A DNA stretch of 64,000 nt from Rhizoclosmatium globosum (lineage: Eukaryota; Chytridiomycota; Chytridiomycetes; Chytridiales; Chytriomycetaceae), in the NCBI GenBank assembly GCA_002104985.1, contig MCGO01000099.1, positions 84,248 through 148,247 of the forward strand. Direction: 5' to 3'. Each line of letters starts with the position of its first letter. Position 1 is the first letter of the stretch. The notes beneath the pieces are model-generated. The model was given only the letters and a program-made list of their open reading frames with translations, ran no database searches and was not told the origin of the DNA. The translations under genes were made by a program, and so were the position numbers. This document shows, piece after piece, positions 1 to 8,582 of the stretch.

Positions 1-522
1 AGCAATGCAAATGAAGATGGTGTTGCGCAACGACCAACTGTTGGTGGGGTGGCTGCAAATTCTGGAACTTCGGTTGTTGTGGGTCAGGGAAGTACAGGAG
101 GCTCAACAGGAGGCTCTCCTGTTACTGTTCTGAGCAATCCAGGCATTGGTAATCCCGTGATTGCTACTGCTGCTTTGCAAGTTGACAATAGCGGCTCATC
201 AGCTATTCAAACCGCGGTTGTACCACAAGATTCTGGTGTATCGCAAAACCAAGGAACAGGCGGGGCCGTTGTTTCGCAGGTCAACCTGCCTGTAATTATC
301 CCTTCTGCAACCGTTGTTGTGGTTGTTCCCGATGCGCCTTTTGTTCCTCAAGTAACTTCAACGCGAACCTCAACGCAGACATCTTCATTTACTCCAACGC
401 AATCAGCAAGTATCGCGACAGAAACGGGAGTAGGAAAAGCGATTGGATCTACCAAATCCAACGCGTCTAAGCTGAAGTTTATGGTTGGCTTATTTGGACT
501 GTTCCTTCTTTCATTTTATTAG
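1..522 (+). CDS. 3' end of a GPI-type cell-surface protein gene (partial)
   Basis: The reading frame is open from the first base of the window and ends at TAG 520-522, so only the last 173 residues are seen and the start lies upstream. The visible part is rich in Gly, Ser, Thr and Val, without Cys, and ends in a short hydrophobic stretch (FMVGLFGLFLLSFY) with nothing after it. That is the usual shape of a signal for attaching a GPI anchor to a fungal wall or membrane protein. No catalytic domain can be recognised in this segment. The last 26 codons and the following 3' flank are duplicated just downstream. Function beyond surface location is unknown; the GPI call is an inference from the tail. 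Confidence 0.6.
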   Translation, partial: SNANEDGVAQRPTVGGVAANSGTSVVVGQGSTGGSTGGSPVTVLSNPGIGNPVIATAALQVDNSGSSAIQTAVVPQDSGVSQNQGTGGAVVSQVNLPVIIPSATVVVVVPDAPFVPQVTSTRTSTQTSSFTPTQSASIATETGVGKAIGSTKSNASKLKFMVGLFGLFLLSFY

Positions 523-584
523 TTTGACTTAATGATGTGTCTGGTTGTACCAAGACCCTTAGTTCAGAATTTTCGTGGAATATT
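444..584 (+). repeat. Tandem duplication, copy 1 (gene 3' end)
   Basis: This 141-bp unit covers the last 26 codons of the GPI-type gene, its stop codon and about 60 bp of 3' flank. It is followed without a gap by a second, slightly diverged copy at 585-713. Both copies begin with tggatctaccaaatcc and end with ttcgtggaatatt. Confidence 0.95.
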
Positions 585-713
585 TGGATCTACCAAATCC
601 AACGCGTCAAAGCTGAAGTTTATGGTTGGCTTATTTGGACTGTTCCTTTTTTCATTTTATTAGTTTGACTTCATGATATATCTAGTTGTACCAAGAATTT
701 TTCGTGGAATATT
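585..713 (+). repeat. Tandem duplication, copy 2
   Basis: The second copy lacks a 12-nt stretch that copy 1 has near 557-568 and differs at several single bases. Its coding part remains free of stops up to the equivalent TAG at 661-663, but it has no start codon of its own in frame with copy 1. It looks like a relic left by duplication of the gene end. It abuts the truncated receptor fragment on its right. Confidence 0.95.
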
Positions 714-1103
714 GCGAACACCGCCTCTGATAACACTTTGAGGCACAACCGTGTGATCCCAACCTTGCACGCAAAGAGTATTGACCGACCAAAGTACTTG
801 GTAAGATACTAGAACTGTTGTTGATTTCCATCACAGCGAGTCCTGCTGCTGAATCTACTTATCGCATTCAACAAAAATTTGAACAGACATCATACTGATC
901 TTGCATTATTGTCAAATTCAAAAAAAAAGGCTATAGGGTAGAAGAATTGCGACAGTTATGTTGCTTGATTTCATAGACTCGGTAGTTGATACTCCAGGAA
1001 AGAGTCCGACCAAGATTTGAGCTAATGCAAGTTGCCAGATACAAGTTATAGATGCGAGGAATAGGGGGGAACGCATTGTTTTTTGTGAAAGAATATTGAA
1101 CAA
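714..1103 (-). pseudogene. 5' fragment of a class C receptor-like (ANF-type ligand-binding) gene
   Basis: On the minus strand a clear signal peptide (MRSPLFLASITCIWQLALA, from about 1076) is followed by a segment containing ITVAILLPYS, typical of the first beta strand of bacterial-periplasmic-type ligand-binding domains. After a change of frame comes AAGLAVMEINNSSSILPS (roughly 842-785), the classic second motif of these domains. The equivalent part of the intact receptor at 48392-51454 reads LAVRDVNNNPYILPDT. Similarity fades close to 714, where the duplicated GPI tail begins. There are stops between the pieces (an intron or frameshift after a run of nine T), and no downstream ligand-binding or membrane part exists. 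I read it as a truncated pseudogene; a short exon pair of a gene rebuilt elsewhere is less likely. Confidence 0.6.
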
Positions 1104-1170
1104 TTGATTTCTGGTTCAAGTAATTTTACTACAATCTATGCAGCTCCCAAAAATATTCTCACAGTTGGCC

Positions 1171-2639
1171 TCATTTAGTTGGAAGCTTTACGACGACACC
1201 CTCTTTCAAATACGGTTTCCCACGTTCCTTCGCCAACGCCTCATTCAACTCCACATTATCATCATCAGGAATAATCGGCGTTTTGAACGTGAAAAACCTG
1301 CTTTCAAACGGTTCTTTTCTCGCCTTCCGGATACGTCTCTGTTCTTCCTCAATCTCACGCTTCAACTTGGTCGCAACTCCATACTCCTTCTTATGAATCG
1401 CATCCGTTACACCTTTCCACAACTTTCGAGATTCAAACTGATCCATTAGGTCTTCCGGTGGACAAATCTTTTCGGCGGTTGTGCTTGATTGAAGGTCAAA
1501 CAGAAGCCCTTCAGTGTTGGTTGCCACGATTTTAACAAATACTTTTGCATTCCACTGGCCCGAAAGCGTGGCAACAACTTGAGATTCCGGGATTTTCGAA
1601 ATATCCGCGAGGGACTTTGTAGCTGCATCGAATCGATACACTTTCCCCTCCACAGCAAACTTTGCAGACCCAAAGAACGGCTTTACATCGCAAATAAATC
1701 AGATACACTACATAACCAAAAAATAATACAAACCTCATCCTTATACAAAAAGATACACCGAAGCCCGGACTTCTCACACGTAACAACCGTAGTCTCACTC
1801 ACAGTAATATACGGACTCCCCGTCAACCAACCTCCAACACTCGCCCACGGATACGTCATCTGATACTCCTCACCCCACTTCTCCAAGTTCACAAAGACCC
1901 CAGGGTTATGTTCCCCCGCCCCGAACTTCAACTGCGTCCCGGTAAACTTTGCAGCAACGTGATCGACTCCACGTGCAACAACGCCCTTCTCTTTACATTC
2001 GTAGTAGAATGCGGAGATGGGTGGGTGGTGGATGATTTGTTCGCTTAAGCAGCCGACGCGGATTTTCGGGGATGGACCTGCTGGAGTGGAGGAGGACTCG
2101 GATATGAAGGTGGGAGCTGGTGTGTTGTCGACTTCCCATTCGCATCGGAAGATTTCGCCGAGAACTGGGTTGTATGGCTTCCTTAAGTCTGGGTTTCGAG
2201 ATTTCCACTTTGTGTCTTTGCATAGGAACCAACGGAGGCTGTGGAGTAGAGTTTAAGAAGTTGAATAAGGTATAACTGGAGAGTTGGGAGGGGACGTACA
2301 CATGAAGCATCCTTTCAACGTCGTTCTCTGGGTCGCCCATGGAAGCAAAGTAATCTGGCCGATCATTGTAGTTCCAGAACTCAAGATTAGATCGAGGTTC
2401 CATCAAGTTCGCAGGAAGCGAAAGACGCAGACCGCTGAGATCCTTGACCTATGATATGATTTCAAATGATCAGCCAATTTGACAGCATGGCCCCACTATA
2501 TGTGCAAACAACCCACAGATCCAAGTTTCTTCAGAAGACTCCAAACAAATGAAAGCTTGGAGCTGTTGTCATCCATGTCAATGGCTTCGGCAGAGTCAAG
2601 ATGCTCATTTGCTACTGGCGCTGATTCAGTTTTTAGCAT
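1171..2639 (-). CDS. Oxysterol-binding protein-related protein (sterol/lipid transfer, ORD only)
   Basis: Four exons (complement 2517-2639, 2300-2448, 1734-2238, 1171-1680) join to 428 residues. The protein is essentially a lone OSBP-related domain. It shows the lid and entry region (VKDLSGLRL, LMEPRSNLE), the core RKPYNPVLGEIFRCEW, the phosphoinositide-binding pair of histidines in the EQIIHHPPISAFY segment, and then WGEEYQMTYPWASVGGWLTGS, all signatures of the family. The C terminus has the usual basic helix (RRIRKARKEPFESRFF). There is no PH domain, ankyrin repeat or FFAT motif, so it resembles the short yeast Osh4-7 class, which moves sterol or PS against PI4P between membranes. The start is the first ATG (2639) before the conserved part. 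Introns are 53-68 nt. It is followed upstream on the same strand by a UPF0652 gene. Confidence 0.9.
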
Positions 2640-2838
2640 TGTTTTTTTGGGAGTATTCGCAAACAATTCGAAAACCGATTTCAAGTAACGTGAAACAACC
2701 ACTTCATAGGAAGGATCGGGGCGCAAACCCTTAAAAAGGATACATAAATAGAAGTAGAAATGAAAGGATAATTGCCAGATTTTATGCAACAACAAAACAC
2801 CCCCTGACCATTTCATACAATACGAACCAAACTCTTCA

Positions 2839-5232
2839 TCAAGACGAAACCTCTCCATCAAACCCAACAAACCCACTAACCAAAAACACATGGAAGTAAG
2901 GCTTCTTCTCAATCATACTACACCAATTCCAAGCACTCGTCAACCGCCCATCAATACAACTTCCCGCACTGAAAAAGTTGTCTGCTCCACTTCCATCAAA
3001 CGCGTGCCTGAAAAAGTCGCTGAGAATCAAGAGGCGGAGGTTATCCGGCCCGTCGAACGTGTCATCAAAGTATCTCGAGAGACCTTCGTTATTGTCAGAG
3101 AGGTCCTGGATGGATTCTAGACAGCGGACAATGGGAAGGAGGATGCGGTAGATTTGGGTGTACTTGTCAATGAACATGAGTGCGTTCGGAACGTTCTGAT
3201 GATTCAGCAAGAGGTTAAACATGAGTCTGCTCAAAAAAACCCGAATTGGCTTCCTACCGTGTCTCCCATATGAATCACCGAGGATCCAACCCAATATCCA
3301 ACTCTTTGTTGTGCGCGATGCAGGATTGTATGCATAAGTCGAGAAGTCTTTGGAGCCGCTGTTTCACACCCGAAATCAATCATACATTCAACTTAAAAAC
3401 CGGGACTCATACCTTGCATACGGTTCAAACCTTGTCCAGTATCTCTCAACCGATACGAGTTTGTCTCTTCTAGCAAGTCACTCTCGGCCAACCCCCAAAG
3501 CATAAACATATCATGCATAATCTCTCTCCAAAGCGTAAGGGACTGCAAGACGTAGTTGTACTGCTTCTTGTGATCATGACTGAGACGAGCGCCACCGCGA
3601 CCGGCTTGGATGGCGAGCGAGTATTCGCCTTCGGCACGGTCTGGATGGAAGTACTTTTTGAGGTATTCGATCATTTTGTCGCAAGGGTCACTAAACTGAT
3701 GTTGGTACGGCGTATATGATGACTAAGAAAAGAGGGACGTACCGATTGGTTCTCAAGAAAGCATGGTTGTCACCGATACTGTATAGACATTGTTTGATGT
3801 CATCTGCTGACATCTAGAAACCACAGTCAGATAAAACACAGTCCACCTTGACTCGAGTAAACCTTTGCATTCGAGTACCGCCTTCCCAAAATCTCAATAG
3901 CTCTCTCTTTCGCCTTGATTTCCTTTTGGATTTGATTCCTACTGCCCCCACCTTCTTTTCCGCTCAGAATTTCCTTGGTAGCTGCAACGATGAGATCATC
4001 CTTCAACAGCTCCAACGCTCCTCCCTTTTCGAGCTCTTTGTAAACGGTTTTGATGGGTCCAACGAGTGAGAAAGACAAAGTGTCTTGTACTTCAGGGATT
4101 TGAGAGTCCTGGAGCATATAAATCATTTTCCCGTACACATTTCTCATCTTTTCAGGGTTCATGATTTTATGGCGACGGCCCAGTTCGACTGTAATGTTAC
4201 AGTTTAACATCATGAGGCGAAGTGCATGGAGTCATGGACAGAACTCACAAATATCACGAAAGAATTCCTGATTATCTTCAAAGTTACGCTCCTTGAATAA
4301 CTGCTGACCAACTTTATAATCAGCAGCAAGCACAAGTCCAGAGATAATGGAACAGAGTTCCTGAATCTGAGCAACTTGACGACGAGTTTTGTTGGCATAC
4401 GTGAGAATATCGATTTTATCCGTGTATTCACTGACGTTGAGAGCAGCTTCCAAAAGACGCAGGTATTTACGTTCCTTGAGGGTGAGTCTGACAGGAATGA
4501 ACTTTGCACGTTCAATGTACCAGTCTCCAACCTGTCCGAATGTTTGTAAGAACAGTATAATGTCGCAATAAGAAAGAGAGGCAGGCACCTTCACATCGCC
4601 AGCATTCATCGCCTTTGCAGCATCAGTTCCCGTCAAAGACAAGTTGAGGGCCGAGTCCCTCGCATCGATCATTTCCTCGTCTTCGTCGTTTTCGTCGTTG
4701 TCTGAGTCATCGTCGCTGTCAACAATTGCGTGTTTTGCGGTGTTGATTGACTTCAAAAGCGATGACGCCGCCGAAGCACTTGTCGCCGCGGCCACTTCGA
4801 TTGAGCTTGAACTTGTCTAAAACCCTTGGTTAGTCAGGCGGTACTTCAACTGCGAATCAAGGCAAGGCACCTGCGACACGGGACCAGTGCTAGGACCAGA
4901 GCTAGGCCTACTTAGTTTGTGGTGCGTGTGCAGTCTTCGCGAGCCCTTTCGATGCTGCGACGCGTGGCAGACTTCGCAGTAGTTGTCGCCGCATTCGTTG
5001 CAGTGGACAACGGCCGGCTGGTCTGTCAATGAGTTGGTTAACCCTTGAAGTATGTATGTAATCACTGCAACCAACCTTCACACTCGATGCAGAACCCACT
5101 GCCAACTACTCCACTTCCTCCTCGCAAAGCTGCCTCGTCTTCAAGGCGCATCTGCTCGGCAAACGTGACCGTCGACTCGTCCTCCATCGCATTCCCATCT
5201 GCATCCAAGATTGCTGCCAAGGACTTTGACAT
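2839..5232 (-). CDS. UPF0652 / DUF2009 family protein with B-box-like zinc finger
   Basis: Eight exons (complement 5076-5232, 4871-5022, 4249-4816, 3863-4188, 3743-3813, 3413-3690, 3258-3358, 2839-3195) join in frame to 669 residues. Near the N terminus a Cys/His cluster, CIEC...CNECGDNYCEVCHASQH, resembles a B-box. Then come the near-invariant blocks of the DUF2009 family: ERAKFIPVRLTLKERKYLRL, ELGRRHKIMNPEKMR, the AEGEYSLAIQAGRGGARLSH block, YRLRDTGQGLNRMQ, NVPNALMFIDKYTQI, and the closing SGADNFFSAGSCIDGRLTS. The family is widespread in eukaryotes but its biochemical role is not established as far as I know; the zinc finger suggests protein or ubiquitin binding. Within exon 3 a 57-nt stretch (about 4533-4589) begins GTGCCT and ends CAG and keeps frame, so it could be a further intron (removing 19 residues). 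Confidence 0.88.
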
Positions 5233-5286
5233 TTCAAACGAGAGTTTCTTTTCCACAAGTTCACAAATAATATTACACAGATTTAA

Positions 5287-7327
5287 TTATGACCATAACT
5301 TCCAAAATAATCGCCAACTCTCTTCCCCTCTTCCCCTCCACCTTACCCCTCCTGCAACTTCCAGTCCAAGCAATCCCAGAAACGCCCAAGGTTCCCTAAC
5401 CTCTTCAGCCTCCATCTCCGCTGAATCCCCACCCTCAACTAACGAAATAACCTTCATCCCTAAAACCAATTCTTCATCTATCGCAACCCCAACTCCAGCC
5501 TCCAAAGCATCCATCTCTCCCATCATCGCCTCCATACATTTCCAAATCGGAACCATAGCTCCACTCCTCGTTCCTTCCCGCTCCCCAACCTTCTTCACAA
5601 ACTGCACCATCCCCGCAACACGCCCCCTCAACACATCCCGTCCACATCCCCCTCGATTCACAACACCCCACCACGAACCCTGCATCCGACACTGCACGAA
5701 CCAATACACAATCATCGCCTCAAACACCGCATACACAGCATACACCCCCGGCTTATAGAACACGTGTTTCCCAGGCGGAAGCCGACTCGTCGCTGCCCCC
5801 TCCGACACGTCAAACGCAAACGAAAGTATACACGCGATTCGATGTGCAGATTCAAGGCTCTGATTGATTGCTGCGCTCACGAGGTACGTGGACTCTGGCG
5901 TCATGTTCTGGGGCACGCATTTCGGTAAGGCGGAGAGAAAGAGTTTCGGGCGGTGTAGGAGACTGATTGTGGCGAGGGCGTTGAGGTTTAGGTTGAGTGT
6001 GCGTTCGATTTCTTGGAAGGGGATGTGGGAGAGTTGGTTTAGGAATTTTGTGTAGTCTGTTGGGGATAGGGTTTCTGGGGTTGTAGAGACGAGGAGCATG
6101 TCAGTGGGGAGTTTGGAGTGGATGGATAAAAGTAAATTGGTTAGATTTGCGCCTGATTCAGACGTGAGAATACATTGTGGAGTGCGAGGAGGCTGGGCGT
6201 GGTGTTTCTTGATTTCCCAGATAAGAGAAAAGAGCTCACTGGTTATTACTGCGGAATCGTTGGATGCAAATATTGGGTTCGGGTCGTTGACTTGACTGGG
6301 CGGCTTTATCCGATCCGCCCTCAAATCCATTTGAATCGCGTCTGATGAAACCGCTTGCTCCCACTTGAGAAAACTGTAGCTACACCAAAACGATCGCCGT
6401 CGATCCTCCTTCTGCCTTTCTGATAGCCCTAAATGTTGCAACCAAGGAGAATAGTCTGGATCAACATCGAGTTTCAGCTCCACAATCATGTCCAATGCTT
6501 GTTTCAAAAACCGCTGCCCGACAACAGGTTGTCCCTTCCATAAACAAAATATGTATAAATAGTTGTAAGCTTGTACAGTCTCCAAATGCGGTTTCTGTAT
6601 GGAAGCCTTGATAACAGCCTTCCTCGCGCGTTTAAAATACGACAAAGCAACCCTTTCAGGAACAGGTGGAGTGACTCTCAGTGCCGAAACTGCTGCCGAT
6701 ATTAACCTGTTTTTTGCCAAGACCCTTTACTATTAGTCATGACAAACGAACCTAAACTCACCGCAACACAGCACTCTGCCCAAAATAATGCGACACATGA
6801 TACTCCCCATCCATAGCGACCATCAACGGCCTGCAAGTCCCATTCTTCGTGCAGTACCGATACACCAAATCCCAGTCTTCCCTCGTGGGCATCAAGTCCG
6901 GATCCTCCATCGCAAGTTCATCGCCCTGGATCAACGGCGTCTCGAATGCATTCATGATCTGTGTTAGGACGGGTTGTGACGGAGGTGGGGTTGTTGAGCC
7001 AGACTGCCGATCAAACCAATTTAGTCCTGCGTCGGCTAATGTTGGAGTATTCGGGCTTTTGTTTTGGTCTGGGGCGGTTATTGGTGTTGTTGTTGTGTTG
7101 AGGAGGAGCGGGGGTGGTGGGAGTGGGAAAGAGGGGGTTGTTGGGGTTATCAGTTCGTGTGAATGTGAGCATTCGTAGTCTACGCCGATGCTGTAGCATC
7201 TTTCGCAGGCTCCTGAGACTCGAGGTGTACATTTCTTTTTGTGGTTGCGGCAGCGGAGACAGGATGCTCTTGCCTTTGGCTGGATTTGGGGGTATTGTTG
7301 CTGAGCGGGGTAATGGGCGAGATTCAT
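5287..7327 (-). CDS. Zn2Cys6 fungal-type transcription factor
   Basis: Two exons (complement 6762-7327 and 5287-6706) separated by a 55-nt intron give 661 residues. Residues about 22-53 form a binuclear zinc cluster, with six Cys in CLRCRNHKKKC and CERCYSIGVDYEC and the basic residues between the second and third Cys that contact DNA. A proline/threonine-rich linker follows. The second exon carries an all-helical region (YNYLYIFCLWKGQPVVGQRF, then RRRSFWCSYSFLKWEQ) like the middle homology 'fungal_trans' domain. Both parts together are the standard build of a fungus-specific regulator that binds DNA, usually as a dimer. The target genes cannot be told from the sequence. Base composition changes sharply inside exon 2: codons ending in G/T near its 5' and 3' thirds, in A/C in the middle. 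Confidence 0.88.
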
Positions 7328-7578
7328 TTCAACGAAAAATCAACGGAAGTCAGCAAGGTTGTGTCTCGGAGAACTTCTTTCTTAGCTATCATATTTATGT
7401 GTCTCCTGTTGTACCAGGTGGCAGCTCTCGCAAACCAAAACAAGATAAGGATTCTTTTTCCAACTACTCCATAATCTGGGCAAGAGAAATACGCAGAGTG
7501 ATTTCAGAATGACTGTGCTACAAACTCTATGGAAACCTTTCCATTAACCAAAAATTGAGGTAGGATCAGTGGCAGCTC

Positions 7579-7744
7579 CACCGCAACTCACAGCATAACT
7601 GCATATTTTGTGATGAAAATCGATAATGGACCTGTGTTTACCAGCGTACGTAAATATTAAGCACCGCAACTCACAGCATAACTGCATATTTTGTGATGAA
7701 AATCGATAATGGACCTGTGTTTACCAGCGTACGTAAATATTAAG
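7579..7744. repeat. 83-bp perfect tandem repeat, two copies
   Basis: The units 7579-7661 and 7662-7744 are identical along all 83 bp as far as I can read. The unit has no open frame of note, no obvious inner repeat and no tRNA-like fold. It lies between the start of the Zn2Cys6 gene (7327, minus) and the tRNA-Ser gene. Perfect identity implies a recent duplication. Confidence 0.95.
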
Positions 7745-7818
7745 ACGATGTCGTTTGAAAACTTACGTCCCACCATCTGAAACACCGTTACCTAGGGACT
7801 GAGTCCCAAACGAAAAAG

Positions 7819-7900
7819 CGACAACGGCAGGACTTGAACCTGCGCACTCAGAGAGTAACAGATTTCTAGTCTGTCGCCTTAACCGCTCGGCCACGTTGTC
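7819..7900 (-). tRNA. tRNA-Ser (anticodon AGA)
   Basis: On the minus strand an 82-nt cloverleaf can be drawn. The acceptor stem GACAACG pairs with CGTTGTC, followed by a G discriminator. The A box TGGCCGAGCGG and B box GGTTCAAGTCC are both present. The anticodon stem ACAGA/TCTGT holds the loop CTAGAAA, so the anticodon is AGA (reads UCU after A-to-I editing). The long variable arm is typical of tRNA-Ser. There is no intron. A run of five T on the minus strand directly after the 3' end fits a pol III terminator. Confidence 0.96.
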
Positions 7901-8153
7901 GTGATCATCGATGTGTAATAATCTTTAAGTTTGTAAGTTCCAATTTTCTTTAGTAATTTCATTAACACAGATACCGAATGCTGATGCTGATGCAATGGGC
8001 TCCATAAGATAAATATTTTCATGAGCCTATTTGGTTGATGAGGAAATCAAGTGGTGATCAGAGGTTGAAAATTCGGACTGTAATAAAACCGTCCCCAAAA
8101 TTCAGCCTCGTTGAGACATCCAACTTCCCAAATTTCATCCTCTTTCAATTGAA

Positions 8154-8444
8154 ATGCACTTACCTCTAATTGTGCCTCTTGTATTTGCCCTCCTTTGCAA
8201 CGCTGCGGATATTCTCGGAGAAGTACCCCACAACGATCATGATCATTACACGTCCCTTGTCATTCAAGTCGATCCCGCTTTGGCCTTGCGTCCTATTGAT
8301 GTAGCTTATGGTCTTGGTTTCAAGTACGTCGGTTCAGTTGGTGAACTAGGGAATCAAGGATACAAGTCCACGCCGACTAAAAGTGGAGCACTTAGTTCTG
8401 CCATTGGTTTTGGACTAACTTTTATCGGCTTGTTGGTATTTTAA
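8154..8444 (+). CDS. Small secreted protein: kexin-type propeptide joined to a membrane/GPI tail
   Basis: A single 96-residue frame. It starts with a signal peptide (MHLPLIVPLVFALLCNA). Next is a segment that closely follows the start of the kexin propeptide encoded by the neighbouring minus-strand gene (here LGEVPHNDHDHYTSLVIQVD and GLGFKYVGSVGELGNQGY; there GEVPPNDYERFTYLVIRVD and GLGFLYVGPVGELGTLGY). It then jumps directly to TKSGALSSAIGFGLTFIGLL, which matches the extreme C terminus of the same protease (TKSGAVGGFVAAGVALLAG). The catalytic and P domains are missing. It could be an internally deleted relic or a membrane-tethered propeptide acting as a protease inhibitor or chaperone, as stand-alone I9 inhibitors do. 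The intact frame and signal peptide favour a working gene, but this is an inference. Confidence 0.6.
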   Translation: MHLPLIVPLVFALLCNAADILGEVPHNDHDHYTSLVIQVDPALALRPIDVAYGLGFKYVGSVGELGNQGYKSTPTKSGALSSAIGFGLTFIGLLVF

Positions 8445-8582
8445 CCGATTCAATTTCTCACTTGTCCGAATAAACGCCTCTATTAATACTTTTCTTTCCG
8501 CTGCTATCATCAAAAAACAGAGCGTCAATTAGTGCCAACCCCATTGCACAAAGAATTTATTTAATCAATCAATAATCTCAAC

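Noticed and set aside
1138..1449. Plus-strand frame of 103 codons
   Set aside because: Antisense to the last exon of the oxysterol-binding protein gene.
4533..4589. In-frame 57-nt intron inside UPF0652 exon 3
   Set aside because: Splice signals fit, but the stretch is also open and divisible by three; it is mentioned in the gene entry and not imposed on the model.
5045..5758. Plus-strand open frame of 237 codons
   Set aside because: It is antisense to the Zn2Cys6 and UPF0652 exons, whose family motifs and splice phases are clear; the frame is a by-product of A/C-rich composition.
7579..7744. 83-bp repeat as a possible tRNA pair or small CRISPR-like array
   Set aside because: The unit length is close to the tRNA's by chance; no cloverleaf, A or B box is present, and two abutting units without spacers are not an array.
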